The position numbers and the translations under genes were made by a program. The notes under the pieces were generated by a model, which was not told the DNA's origin, searched no databases, and worked only from the letters and a program-made list of their open reading frames with translations. Shown one piece after another: positions 1 to 11,845 of a stretch of 64,000 nt of DNA. Position 1 is the stretch's first letter. Every line of letters begins with the position of its first letter. This DNA is from Siphonodentalium dalli (Eukaryota > Mollusca > Scaphopoda > Gadilida > Siphonodentaliidae), in NCBI GenBank assembly GCA_032622095.1, contig CP136064.1, forward strand, positions 174,536,310 to 174,600,309. The letters are read 5' to 3'.

Positions 1-2378
1 GTTTTGCAGAATCCAATCGGACAGTTTCGTGACAACAACTTATGATATAGTTGAGACTTAAGATTATCATAAGTTCAAAATATTGTCATAAGTATATGTT
101 TCACGAACAAGGTCCTAACTTAATATGGTCTTAACTTGAAGTATGGGTGAGGTGTCTTAAAATAATCTTAAAGTTAAAGACCTAATTTATTTTCCGCCTT
201 TTGGTCGGAAAGATGGATGGGATCTAGTTCATGTTTATTATTATAAATACATGTGCATTTAACTGAATAACATCTTGCGGACGGGTGTTTCAGAAATTGT
301 AGTAAATAAATAGCCGACACGCTCGCAGGGACGTGATGCAGTGGTTGCGCGATTGGCGGGGTGTCCACTTCTAACTGTAAACCACCAACTATATATATTT
401 CTAATATTTTCTGCTGTAAAAAAGAGAATACATATCCACATATTTGGATATCATTTGTTTTAAATGGAGAAATGACTCATTCGATCTTCCAAATTTGGCA
501 ACGTAATTTGAAAGGAGGTACATAATAGGTTGACAAGTACACGAAATATTGACATACAGGCTTCATGTGCTCTGCAAAATACATGACATGGTCAAAGCCA
601 TTTCCCATTATTAAATTTTTCGCACAGAAATGAAATAAACGCTCTTTATATTACCATATCAGGATTAGACTATATCACGGGGCGCTCTTTTTGGTTCCAT
701 GCCGTACACATGCGTGTGTTGTTTGTTTTTGGGACCCAAAACACAGTGTTAAAAGTTTTTATTATTTCAATGCATCTTTCTGGGACATATATAATATAGT
801 ATTGATAGACCTATTTCGATACCGGGGGAAATTCATAAGCGAAAATATATATACAGTTCTTACATTTGCATCACAATATGATTTTACGGGCATATAACCA
901 GAGTAGAGCTTCGTGGGATTATCTTAAAAATCTTAAACACAATTTTTAATTATCAGAACGACTGAAAGCACTTGCTGGGGGAAGGCTCAAATCATATTTA
1001 GTATATATAATGCTCACTTTTTTTTTACCTGCGGTTCGGTTCCGCGATCAAAATAGGTCCAAAAACAAGTGAAATAACGTGACTTTTATACGGATCTGTT
1101 ATGCCTCCATAAGAATTATTCAAGTCCTAGAATCTATCAAAGTTTTTTTCTTCACGATGAAACAATAAAGAGCGTTAATGGTCAGTATATTCCTGATATG
1201 CTGATGACAGTAAATCTCTTGTTCTTACTTCTGTGTGGACCACCCGAAAAAGCTGATAATAATCTACAACTTCAGTGAGTTTATTTTTTTAGAATATATA
1301 CAAAGTCTGTAAACGGTATATATATATAGCGTGTGTTTCGACTTATATTGTCCTTCAAATTTAATACCAAATTACATATATGACCATGCATAATTTTGAG
1401 GTTCAAATGAGCAACGTCCGTTTAAATTATACAATGATTGTACTCACAAGTTCACTTTTTAATACCGTTAGTAACTTTGGGAATAGAACGACTAGCTGCT
1501 ATATAGTGAGAATACACAACAACTATAGGATATTAAGCTACCAATTATACTATGGACCTGGGGGTGTCAACTGCGGGAATATTATTTCCGTTGATCTAAT
1601 TGGCTAAGCTTTGGCATCGACGACAAATTAGCAAATATTGATGCTGTGATAATACCAGCCATCGCTTATTCTAATAACAATGAGATATGTCTGTCGAAGA
1701 TATTGCCTATTTCCCGTTCTTCAATTGTCTAGATCTGGAGTAATTGTAATTATACTCTCCGATTTATTTGTGATATGTTTGTTTAAATGTTATTCCAGTG
1801 CATTTATGGTTTTACTCCAACCTAATTGCAATGCAATATTTCTTAGCAGGAATAAGTACATTAATCAACCCAATATAAACAACATACTAAAAATACAAAA
1901 GAATCATGAAATGGAGGAAATAGACAAAACTCCGAAAAATGTCAAGGTAACTTGTTCATGGTCTGACTAAAACGCTTTTTATTCTAATTGTTCGGTAACG
2001 TGTCATATCACCATGCAGAACGTCACCGTCCACCGAGAGGAATTGACACTGGCAACTAATTTAAGATGACAAATACGTGCGTGCACATGTTTGTCGATGA
2101 ATAACGACATATTTTAGTGCTTGTGTATATGTCATCCCTTTTGACATATAGTCATTGAATTGTTATCAAATCATTGGGTGTAGCCGAAGCGAGTCGGATC
2201 TTGAAGCACTCAATTCATTATAATAAAAGGACCCTTTCCGATATTATATATGTTTGAACATATTGGTTACCATTGTGGTATGTAGCCAAACAAAGCCGTC
2301 CATGATGAACAAATATGCGTCCCATTGATGATTTTCTAAAAAAAAATTGCCAACAAGATGAACAATGATTGTGCAATT
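1..2378. other. AT-rich left flank, no gene recognised
   Basis: No reading frame here resembles a known protein. The longest, 1680-1970 (+), encodes a low-complexity peptide typical of AT-rich noise. The only structure I see is a short module at 631-690: AACGCTCTTTAT, then CCATATCAGGATT, then GGCGCTCTTTTT. A diverged reverse copy lies at 1166-1200. The same module recurs inside the TTAA-flanked MITE family of this window and at 31743-31800. Confidence 0.5.
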
Positions 2379-2880
2379 TTAAAGGTACGGTTGGCCTTGG
2401 CGGTGGGTATCATGTAAAAATATTTTCACCCGTCAAAAACCGCCACAAACAGAAAGAACATCAAAATGTAGACATACTTTGTCCGTATACAAATAAGAAA
2501 TATCGCATAAACAGTATGTTATTGTCATATTTGTGACCATTGTTATGTAAACAAAAGCATAAAAAGTTACTTTTCTGGTGTTTGTTTATATTATGATGGT
2601 AAACATAAAGAGCGTTCTTTGTTGGCGAATTCCTGATATGGAACGAATAAAGAGCGTTTATGCCATTTGTGTGTGATTAGCCAGCAGCATTGTGCTGTCT
2701 TCTGTAACACAATCAGGCTCTTGCTTAGGTAAAATATAGTAAATATTTATGATAACATGCTGTTTACGCGATGGTCATGGTATATATGAACGAAACTGTA
2801 TGCGTTTTAATGTTTTTCTGTTTATGGTGATTGGAACAAATATGAATATTTTCGACAACTAAGGCCTCACGTGCCTTTAA
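2379..2880 (+). mobile_element. TTAA-flanked MITE, copy 1
   Basis: This is a non-autonomous DNA element of about 0.5 kb. It begins TTAAAGGTACGG and ends GTGCCTTTAA, with TTAA at both edges. The inverted ends are imperfect: AAAGGTACGGTTGGCCTTGG on the left against the complement of CCTCACGTGCCTTT on the right. Four more copies lie in the window at 3675, 17889, 21556 and 25225, the last three inverted. It has no coding capacity. The TTAA target suggests mobilisation by a piggyBac- or Kolobok-type transposase, but the ends are not diagnostic. The interior carries three ATAAAGAGCGTT-type motifs. Confidence 0.8.
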
Positions 2881-3674
2881 AGAATTAGTTAACCACAATA
2901 TATGTATATGAATATAAGAATATTACGCGTATAAATGAAAGACAAACACGATGGAGTGTATACATTAATTTTGATCATGTATGCTATGTAATGTGGCGCA
3001 GAGTTGGCTTTTTTCAATTTTGATGATCATGGCAATTTTTCAGCAACCAGAATTGAAGTTACATCCTTGTATAAACTTCACTGTGAGGCTATAGCACTTA
3101 TCCAATGCAAATATTGATTTATTTTGCGGGAAAATGTATACTATTATAGACATATATTTTTTACACTCACAGACATTTCCTTCAAAACGTTAAAAAAAAG
3201 GGATGTAAATTTTACTATACATGCAAATCAGTGGCATCAAGTCTTATGAATTTCCAGCTCTGATGAACTGAGATTCATGTGGGGTTGAACATTGGCCATG
3301 ATGTGCGTAGGGGTTAGGAAAACTGGTCACATGTTTTAAGCCCCAACACACGGAGCGCGCGTCATGGACAATAACGAAATTTCGCGCTTTGAAGCAATTG
3401 TTATGTAATCAAAAGTGTTACAGTGATTTGTCAACAAACATCGCTAATCGTGCAGTAAGTTCAAATAGTTTAGTCTGAATGCGATTTTCCGAATATTTGT
3501 CAATGCGTTGACCTTTTCCTATGTTTACTGTCAAGTTTTCATTGTAACTTTGTTATCTTATTAGACTTACTCACAGTTTAACTGGACTTTTATCGGTAAT
3601 TAATCATTCCACAGTAACAGTAATATTTACACAACAATGGATTTCATATGTGAAATCTCATATTTAGAGAGTTA
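2881..3674. other. Spacer between two MITE copies
   Basis: No gene, RNA or recognisable repeat was seen in these 794 bases between MITE copies 1 and 2. It is ordinary AT-rich sequence. Confidence 0.4.
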
Positions 3675-4180
3675 TTAAAGGTACGGTTGGCCTTGGCGGT
3701 GGGTATCCTGTGAAAATATTTCCACCCGTCAAAAACCGCCACAAACAGAAAGAACAACAAAATGTAGACAGACTTAATTTGTCCGTATACAAATAAGAAA
3801 TATCGCATAAACAGTATGTTATTGTCATATTTGTGACCATTGTTATGTAAACAAAAGCATAAAAAGTTACTTTTCTGGTGTTTGTTTATATTATGATGGT
3901 AAACATAAAGAGCGTTCTTTGTTGGTGAATTCCTTATATGGAACGAATAAAGAGCGTTTATGCCATTTGTGTGTGATTAGCCAGCAGCATTGTGCTGTCT
4001 TCTGTAACACAATCAGGCTCTTGCTTAGGTAAAATATAGTAAATCTTTATGATAACATGCTGTTTACGCGATGGCCATGGTATATATGAACGAAACTGTA
4101 TGCGTTTTAATGTTTTTCTGTTTACGGTGATTGGAACAAATATGAATATTTTCGACAACTAAGGCCTCACGTGCCTTTAA
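3675..4180 (+). mobile_element. TTAA-flanked MITE, copy 2
   Basis: Same orientation and nearly the same sequence as the copy at 2379. It differs by a few substitutions and one short insertion in the left third (GACAGACTTAATTTGTCC here, GACATACTTTGTCC there). TTAA occurs at both edges (3675-3678 and 4177-4180). Two same-orientation copies about 1.3 kb apart could recombine as the 17.9-25.7 kb copies appear to have done. The intervening 0.8 kb is single copy. Confidence 0.8.
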
Positions 4181-4488
4181 TGATGACAATAACAACAACG
4201 TCAATCTATTTTACATGTACTTGTTGATGATAGTTGTCTTATGCAGACATTTATAAATTCTATGTTATTTCGCATGAACCCACTTCGAAGGCATTGAGTT
4301 CCTAGAATAACAGTAATATATATATATCTTTAGTTGTCGAAAATGATTACCAGACAATATAATGTACACCAGTGTCAGCCAGTGTTGTATTTGATTTGAT
4401 TGTTGTTTCTGGTATCGTCATCTGAAGCTAGGTTCACACAGATGACAAACTTACCTGGCAAATTTTCATTAAATTCTTCTGGAGGGGT

Positions 4489-4653
4489 ATATAAGGATTA
4501 ACTGTCATGTGGACTGTTTTTATGGAGATGTAACCGTGAGGTAAGCGGACATAACTTTCGTAAAACCCGAAGGGTTTTACATACAAGTTATGACCACTTA
4601 CCTCACGGTTACATCTCTATAAAAATAGTCCACATGACAGTTAATCCTTATAT
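4489..4653. repeat. Near-perfect palindrome (long hairpin)
   Basis: The left arm begins ATAAGGATTAACTGTCATGT and the right arm ends ACATGACAGTTAATCCTTAT. The centre is GTAAAACCCGAAGGGTTTTAC near 4571. Arms are about 80 bases with only a few mismatches, such as GGACTGTTTTTATGG against CTATAAAAATAGTCC. There is almost no loop, so the strand could extrude as a cruciform or fold in RNA. No coding potential. It is probably a foldback-type MITE. Confidence 0.85.
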
Positions 4654-5975
4654 TTATATACATTTAGCTAAAAAGCCACTTTTGTAAATGTATTTAAATC
4701 GAAAAGTGTATCGTGACAAAAACAGCCCAAAATACCCAATAGCACCCTTGGCAAAAGTTAATATATTAGGAACAATTTCTCTTCATATTGAAACCCGATG
4801 ATGTATTAAGTCAATCCTGCGCGAGTCCAAATGCGCCCAAAACATTACGCGTTCGTCTTTCCAAACCTAATGACGTATCGATGGTGTTATGAGCTTGGTG
4901 TTATGAGCCGTTGCGCATTCACCGAGAAATAACTGCAACTAGCCACGCGGGCGCCGACCAATCAGAATGCTGGATTTAGTGATGATAATACTTAGTATGT
5001 AAATATATCTATATATTGTACACTTAATTTTGACACATTTTGAAATTACAGAATAATTCTTTTGTAGCTTAAAATAGCGATGACATGCCACGATTCATTG
5101 GGCGAATTGATTCTTGCTAGATAGTTGAAGGCTATAATTTCGGTACTTCATGTAGGAATACACGAAACCACCCCCTTCCTTCTCCATATATGTATTTGGG
5201 TTAGTGTTATAGGGCTAGCTAGGGTAGGGTTAGGGTTGCTGCTAGGGTTGGGTCCAGGGTTAGGGTTATGGTATTCTTAAATTAAGGACATACCATAATT
5301 TATGATGCATAATAACTTATAGAATTGTATAGATTCTACTATACGCATGTAGAATTAAAACGGTATATACGTGGTGCATGCGTATTTTATAAGTAGTTTG
5401 TGATTCACATCCCAAACACACTACAGCGCTATACGACGAATTGCCTGCAAATCTGCCAGCGTGCGATTGTACCCTAATATAAGTTTGGTCTAAGTTTTGT
5501 CCCCGCCTGAGACGAGTCAATTCTTATAAGTTATATTTGGGAGAAGATATCAATCCAAACTGATCAATATATATTCATTGAACACGTGTTTCTGAATAAG
5601 AATCCTATCAATATCGAAGGGTGAAGAGGCGCCACCAATAAATTGGAGAATATGACGCCGGGAGAATTGGATGCTAGTAAATCGGGTTCCAACCGCCGAT
5701 AAGTGGCCACCATTCTGACGAGGATGTGATCAATTCGGATCACGTCAAAACCAAACTGCTGCTGATTTAATCACAGCTCGGAGCAGTGGATAAAACAATA
5801 AACAACCATGGAATACGCCGAGAATAGTTCATCTCCAGGCAATGATCATACGGTCGTGAACTCAGGGCACAATATCACTGTCGCCACGTCAAAAGGAGGA
5901 ACATACACATAGACACATAGATGGACGATGCTATATATAAGTGGTATGCCGAAGATATGAATTTATATACACATC
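4654..5975. other. Non-genic stretch with a telomere-like patch
   Basis: No gene recognised. It contains a degenerate TTAGGG-like patch at 5198-5272, annotated separately. The rest is unremarkable AT-rich sequence; the minus-strand frame at 5317-5520 matches nothing I recognise. Confidence 0.4.
5198..5272 (+). repeat. Degenerate interstitial telomere-like repeat
   Basis: Several TTAGGG or near-TTAGGG units occur in a row (GGGTTAGTG, TAGGGTTAGGGTT, GCTAGGGTTGGG, CAGGGTTAGGGTTATGG). TTAGGG is the usual animal telomere unit. A short degenerate tract far from any chromosome end is usually a relic of repair or chance. A shorter TTAGGGTTAGGG occurs near 52664. Confidence 0.55.
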
Positions 5976-6459
5976 TGATCAAGTGGTCCTGCTAATGTGC
6001 TATGATGCGGTTGGGTCCTGCCGAATTACTATGATTCTGTTAGGGCAAACTGATGCTGTTAACAAAAAGTACCGTTATATTATTTTAATTGTCATTTTCG
6101 TGGTGTTCCGATAATCTGAACATGTCCACGAAAAAGCCATTATGCGTATCAAACATTCCAAAACATTTATTGCGAAATATTTTAATACTGGTTGAATTTT
6201 AGTTGCTGAAAATCGACTATAAATTAAGATAGATATTCACATCGTTTTAGAAACACCAGCGCAGGCATTACAAGAAAACCATAGTCAGAAATGGTAACGC
6301 CACCAAGATCATATTATTACCCATAAATATAAATTATAATATAATTATAATATAAACCAGCTTTCAAATTCCATGTGGGAAATTTTGATACTTCCATATG
6401 TACCACGTTTTCCCGTTTCTCGTTTAATACATTACATTCTTCAAGCTGTCTCGCTTTTT

Positions 6460-6765
6460 AAAACACTGGCTGGTGGGCCCGACTTTGTCTGGGCTGTTCC
6501 CATCTGCTTTCCGGCGAAAGGCGCGATTTGATCTTGAATTGACTATTTTTATAGTCAAGGTCAGGTCGGGGTCATGATTTGACCCGTCCAAAATACTCCC
6601 CGGAGAAAAGTACCCATAGGTATCAAATTTCGTCGAAATCGGTACGTTTTACCCGATTTTACCATGAATTGACAATTTTGAAGGTCAAGGTCAGGTCGGG
6701 GTCACCTCTCCGGACAAAACTACCCTAGGTATCAAATTTCGTCGAAATCCATCCTTGATTACCAC
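6460..6765 (+). repeat. Interspersed repeat with CGTCCGGGCT head and TCAAGGTCA motifs
   Basis: The copy starts near GGCTGGTGGGCCCGACTTTG. It contains two TCAAGGTCA boxes (6555-6563, 6685-6693), TGACCCGTCCAAAA, and the phrase TATCAAATTTCGTCGAAATC twice. The same text recurs at 10794-14622, 19100-19480 and 22763-23145. It has no meaningful reading frame. I read it as a non-autonomous SINE- or MITE-like family whose class I cannot name. Confidence 0.65.
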
Positions 6766-6844
6766 ACGATCGCATGCTTTCCCAAGTGTGTGGTAATTAT
6801 CAATATCAGCACATGTGCTAATCTGTGTCGGACTATTTTATTGA

Positions 6845-6975
6845 GGATACCGCATTAGGGGTAACACTACAGCGACCCATTCGCAGCTTTTACATCGACC
6901 TAATCCCGCATAACACCAGTGGACATTATATTTTCAAGCACGGTATACACCGGTGGCGTTAATTGCAGTACACCA
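6845..6975 (+). repeat. Direct repeat copy 1 (GGTGGCGTTAATT end)
   Basis: It shares the phrases ATACCGCATT.GGGGTAA, CACTACAGC, CAGCTTTTACATCGACCTA, CATTATATTTTCAAGCAC and ACACCGGTGGCGTTAATT with 8413-8560, in the same orientation. It is part of the 2.3 kb insert inside the split MITE, so the two copies nearly bracket that insert's right two thirds. Confidence 0.6.
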
Positions 6976-8041
6976 ATTATTCTCCACAGGGCACAGACGA
7001 CAGTGTTAATGTCCGGGCTATGCTCGATTCCTTGTGAATGCTGGAACTATCTAACCTAGTCAATTGTGAAGAATGACTCTTCGGACCTAATATGACCAAC
7101 AGAAGAAAAAAAAATTAATAATAGGTCCGTGTGCCGTTTCCGTAAATTTGCCACTTTTGATACTACCCTAATTCCGCACAAAATCATCATCAACAAATTT
7201 TCAAACAGACCCCATTAAATGCCAGGTTGTGCGTGCGATTAATTATTTCATAACTGGGCCACTAAACGCTTTATAATAAGAATTCTCAGAATAAATCGGT
7301 CAGAACTGTATATATACCGTAACCAAACCCTGTTTTTTGTCCCACTCCAATATGTAAACAAAACGCGCGATCTTGCGAGATAAATAGCTCCCGTCTCCAA
7401 TGAATCAGAATGTGTATTACCAGGATGAAGGCATCCTACGAGAATAGAAACAAGACGCACGTGGTTTTATCGATAAAGCAATTGATAATTATACTGATAT
7501 CTGTTTGGTTTTTAGGGCACAATTATTTTTGCTCAATCACAGGCTAATATACTATAAGTAATTGGCCGTACATCTATGTATAATAATCAAGATCGTTTGA
7601 CATAAATAAGGTAAATAATTTATTAAATATTGCCGTTATCAATTATCTTTGTACGAACCGGTTACGGAAATTTTCAGTTCAGGGGTCAAGTGAGATAACA
7701 TTGGCTTCAAGCAAACTCACTTCTGCCTCAATAAATAGTTTGTCAAAACTGAAATGCAATTTGTAAACAAATACGATTAACATGCGTTTTAACGAGGTGA
7801 GCTTTAATTAAATGAAAGAAGCAATGCCACATAAACTATTTGTCATGGACTCAGCCAGTGTGTCATATATCTGTGTCAACTAAGGTCGCTTTACGTGGTA
7901 AAAATGAACAGTGAAAGTGAAAATTCTATCAAAGTCGGAGAATCCTATTGAAAATGAAAGTATAATTCTGGGAATTCTGCAGATTCAGAGAATGTATACT
8001 ATTGAAAGTGAATGTACGATTCCGGGAATTTTATCAGATTT

Positions 8042-8113
8042 CGCGACTCTGCTCGTTTTCGTGATCATAGATTATATAGGGCCTATATGACCACGAAAAC
8101 GAGCCGAGTCACG
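8042..8113. repeat. Short hairpin
   Basis: GACTCTGCTCGTTTTCGTGA at 8045 is mirrored by CACGAAAACGAGCCGAGTC ending near 8111, around a loop of about 30 bases. It lies in the insert of the split MITE. No coding role seen. Confidence 0.6.
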
Positions 8114-8412
8114 ATACATGCATCGGTACAAACACATTGTGTATATGACCAGAAAATAAAAAGATGGCGATTACTCCAACAGAACAGGCATGCGCACTCC
8201 AATAAAAATTACCCATAATTCACTTCACTACCCCAGGGGCTCCCAATGGGTTATAAATTATTTTCAGGCTATCAGTTAATTGAATACTATTTCCTTCTTA
8301 CTAAACTAAATAAATAAACTAAAGTAAAATAAAGTAAACTAAAATCAAATATAGGACTTACATATTATTTTTTGGCATATCTTATAACAAAAAACACAAA
8401 AATAACCATTAT

Positions 8413-8560
8413 TGATACCGCATTCGGGGTAAGACTACATCTTTTAAAGCGACCCATTAGGAGTACCACTACAGCTTTTACATCGACCTATTCCCCCATT
8501 GGACCAGTGGTTATTATATTTTCAAGCACAGAATACACCGGTGGCGTTAATTATAATTGT
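8413..8560 (+). repeat. Direct repeat copy 2 (GGTGGCGTTAATT end)
   Basis: Second, slightly expanded copy of the repeat at 6845-6975. It differs by an extra segment near CATCTTTTAAAGCGACCC. A shorter tail with CACTGCACCGGTGGCAATAT appears at about 40460, so this is a dispersed family rather than a simple duplication. Confidence 0.6.
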
Positions 8561-8806
8561 CAAATATATATCTTCTCTTGAATGTTTCATACTGGTTTTT
8601 TGTTTAAATCGCTCGGATCAGCCAAACACCGCGCAAATGACAACTTTAGAATAAATAACGGTACTTGTTCGTAACGGCATCAGTTTGCCCTACCCGCATC
8701 ATAGCAATTCAGCGGGACCACCAGCACCATATCATATTAGCAGGACCACTTGACCAGGGGTGATATACGATACTGCAGTGTAAGATTTGAGCTTCTTATA
8801 TATATA

Positions 8807-8966
<160 letters not shown>

Positions 8967-8984
8967 TATGGCACAGAGACGAGT

Positions 8985-10020
8985 CTATATCCATGGTTAT
9001 AAGAATGGAATTAGGGGTCCCTGTGGGCTTGCTTCCCTCATATGGTGTACTTATTGACTTAAAATTTGGTACCCCCCCCCCCCGAATTTCATGTTATCAG
9101 CATCCCTGCCCCACGAATATGTCTCCACTCCGGAGTTCTAGTAAATATTTGTAAAGGGGCATCTCATGCACAGACATATAGCATTTCCATGGTCATAAAA
9201 AGGGAATTATGAGTTATTGGTGGACTGCTTCCCACATATGCGCATGGTGGGCCTGTATAGACTCGTAAATTTAATAAAAACACATTTCCAAATGCATATC
9301 AACATCCCTGCCCCGTGAATGGTGTCTCCACCCCGGAGTTCTAGTAAATTTCAGTAAAGGGTCTCCACCCTGGAGCTCTACTATATTTAGGTGTTACCTG
9401 GGGCCTGCTTCCCCCATGTGGTGGGCCAGTATAGACTCGAAAATTGAAGAAAACACATATCTCCAAATGCAAATCAAAATCTCTGCCCCAAGAATATGAC
9501 TGTGTCTCATCACGGAACTATAGTATATTAGATTAAAGGGACATGCATCTCCTGCACAACCACATGCATTTCCATGGTCATAAATATGGAATTAGGGGTC
9601 CCCGTGGGATTGCTTCCCTTATATGGTGTGTACTAATTGACTTAAAATTGGTTTTAAAAAAAAAACCCATATTTTCATATATCAGCATCCTTGCCCCACG
9701 AATGAGTGTCTCCACCCGGAGCTATAGTATATTTAACTAAAGGGACATTTCCTGCACAGATATGTACCATAAAATGGTATTTATGAGTTACTGGGGGCTT
9801 GCATGCTTCCGTCATATGGTTGGCCTATATCGACCAGAAGATTGAAGAAAAACCCCTTTCCATATATATGCGTGTTATCAACGTTTCCGGTCCTAAGAAT
9901 TCATGTCTCAATCCCGGAGCGCTACTATTTTTGTTATTAAAGTGACATAAATTTCACATACCTATACCATTTCTAATGTCGTAAAAAGGGAATTAGGGGT
10001 CGCGAGGGGCTTTCTTCCAA
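8985..10020 (+). repeat. Tandem repeat, unit about 190 bp, five to six diverged copies
   Basis: The unit carries the recurring phrases CATTTCCATGGTCATAA, GGGAATTAGGGGTC, GGGCTTGCTTCCCTCATATGG, TATCAGCATCCCTGCCCCACGAAT and GTCTCCACCCCGGAGTTCTAGTA. Copies start near 8990, 9180, 9380, 9570, 9760 and 9970. Divergence is moderate, so the array is not recent. A single related unit lies in each 3.67 kb tandem unit (19680-19980 and 23342-23642). Non-coding. Confidence 0.75.
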
Positions 10021-10043
10021 GTGTGGCTGTTTTAATAACCAAA

Positions 10044-10790
10044 GTTTAGGTCCATATAGAGCGTATTTGAGTTTTCAAATAAAGCCAATATGAACGATTT
10101 CGCGCAAATTAAAAAAAGCCGAATTGTGGTTATTTTCTCGAGAACAGGCTTGATTTTACAGACTGTTCTTGTGAAAAGAAGTACATTACGTAATTAATTT
10201 AAATGTTGCGTTTTAGGCCCATATAGAGAGTAGTTGAGAAAAAGACGCTAATATATGGGTGTAAAACGCAGCGTTCAATATAAGCACGATATAGGCTTAT
10301 TTCAATACGAAGTAAGCCTTTATTGGCACCATTTATTCTACTTTTTCATCAATACGACTTACCAGATGCGCGCTCGCTCTTTATAATGGGTTGTGTGCGG
10401 CCCACCACATTCAACGGCATAACGGGCAAGTCAGCTCAAAATGGGCTTATTTCAGAGAAATAAGTCCAATATGAACCTATGTGAATATATATAGGTCCAA
10501 TTTGATATGTTATGAGGCGATTCTAAGCATACCATGCTTATTTTGAATGCCGCGTTTTATGCCCATATATATACATCATGTAGACAGGATATAGAGCATA
10601 TTTTTCCAAAAATATATACGCTCTATATATGGGCCTAAACGCAACACTGTGCTGCGTATTGTGCTTTTGTTCACAAGAACAAGCTGTTCTTGCAAAAATA
10701 AGCACAATACGGGCTTATTTTATAATTGCGCGAAATAAGCTCATATTATAACATTATTTGTTTGAAAACTGAAATACGCCATATATATAT
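10044..10790. mobile_element. Inverted-repeat element, about 0.74 kb
   Basis: The left end has GCGTATTTGAGTTTTCAAAT (10061) and the right end has its near complement, TTTGAAAACTGAAATACGC (10761-10779). Further mirrored phrases follow: a CGCGCAAATT patch near 10101 against AATTGCGCG near 10730, and the AACAGGCTTG region against AACAAGCTGTTCTTG. Several CCCATATATAGAGCG motifs lie inside. No reading frame. Probably a decayed MITE; no convincing target duplication seen. Confidence 0.6.
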
Positions 10791-10793
10791 ATA

Positions 10794-11845
10794 CTAGAAG
10801 GTGACCTGACTTCGTCCGGGCTTTGACATTGAATTGACCATTTTGAAGGTCAAGGTCAGGTGGGATCACGATTTGACCCGTCCAAAACACTCCCTGGAAA
10901 CAATTACCACTATGGTCCACTAAGTATCAAATTTTGTCAAAATCCGTCTGGCAATTTTCCAACACCAACACCCCAAAAATGGTGGAAATTGGGCAAGCGG
11001 ATACCGGGAAATCGGCCCAGCGGATACCGAGATACCCTATGTATCAAATTTCGTCCGTAAAAATCCGCCAGTTTTACCCGATTTGATTTCCACTAAAGTA
11101 TGTAAACGCGCCTCATATACACACGCTCATTAATTATCAAGCTTCAACGTAAAGATAAATTAGCATTGTGTGGTAAATTTTAACTAATTATTTTCTCGCA
11201 GTCAAAGTTGAACAATTTCGATGTTGTTGACATTGACGGCTTGGGGCCACCGGTAGATTCCATTTCGCAACAACGAAGTATCATTTCAGCTAAATGGATT
11301 CTTGGATGAGATTCCAGACCCGCGGGGTAAATGTAAACAGCTTGAGCCTATGCGTGGTGTGAATATACAAAAAATAAATCTATCGACAATAGACCTAAGA
11401 ATATTAGCTGTAACACAATTTATATATCAGAAATTGTAATAAATGATATATTTTGGGATAGATGCACGATTTTTTAATAGCCTGCAAATTGACAATATAT
11501 ATTGTAAATGTTATAATTTTGGGAAAAATACACGATGCGTAATTGCATGCCTGCAAATTGCTAACGTTCGTCGACGTATGAATATAGAGTTATCCTCCCT
11601 GCATCGCAGTGCTAAATCCGGGCGTGATAGCACTGCGGATCCCGAGATATGAGTTTTGAAGGTCAAGGTCACGTCGCACGGCCAAATCAATAGGCCTATG
11701 TTAACCCCCGGCCGAAAATACCCCCACGTACCAAGTTTCATCGAAATCGGGTCGGTCGTTTTTGAGTTCATCGATTACACACACACACACAGACAGATAC
11801 ACACACACACACACAACACACAGATCTTTCAAAATATATAATAGA
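10794..11845 (+). repeat. 1 kb interspersed repeat, array copy 1
   Basis: The head is ACTAGAAGGTGACC followed by GACTTCGTCCGGGC. Then come GACATTGAATTGACC, AGGTCAAGGTCA, a roughly 560 base unique middle, a second AGGTCAAGGTCACG block, and a tail of CA repeats ending CAAAATATATAATAGA. The frame of 66 codons at 10860 is identical in copies 2 and 4, but it is repeat sequence with no known domain. Confidence 0.75.

Larger units (their letters stand above)
5976..8756. mobile_element. MITE with TGGTCCTGC-type ends, split by a 2.3 kb insertion
   Basis: The left end (5976 to about 6280) and right end (about 8580-8756) match the two halves of the intact 501 bp element at 62494-62994. Both carry the inverted end with GTGGTCCTGCTAAT and then GGGTCCTGC..AATT..CTATGAT. 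Shared interior landmarks are AAACACCAGCGC on the left and TTTCATAC..GCTGGTTTTTT on the right. About 2.3 kb has therefore been inserted into the middle of this copy. That insert holds no recognisable gene, only further repeats listed separately. Confidence 0.7.

Noticed and set aside
1680-1970. 96 codon frame in the left flank
   Set aside because: Composition is typical of AT-rich chance frames and no motif is recognisable.
10860-11060. 66 codon frame repeated identically at 11912 and 13708
   Set aside because: Identity comes from duplication of the repeat itself. No domain, no codon-level selection visible, and the frame overlaps AGGTCAAGGTCA repeat modules.
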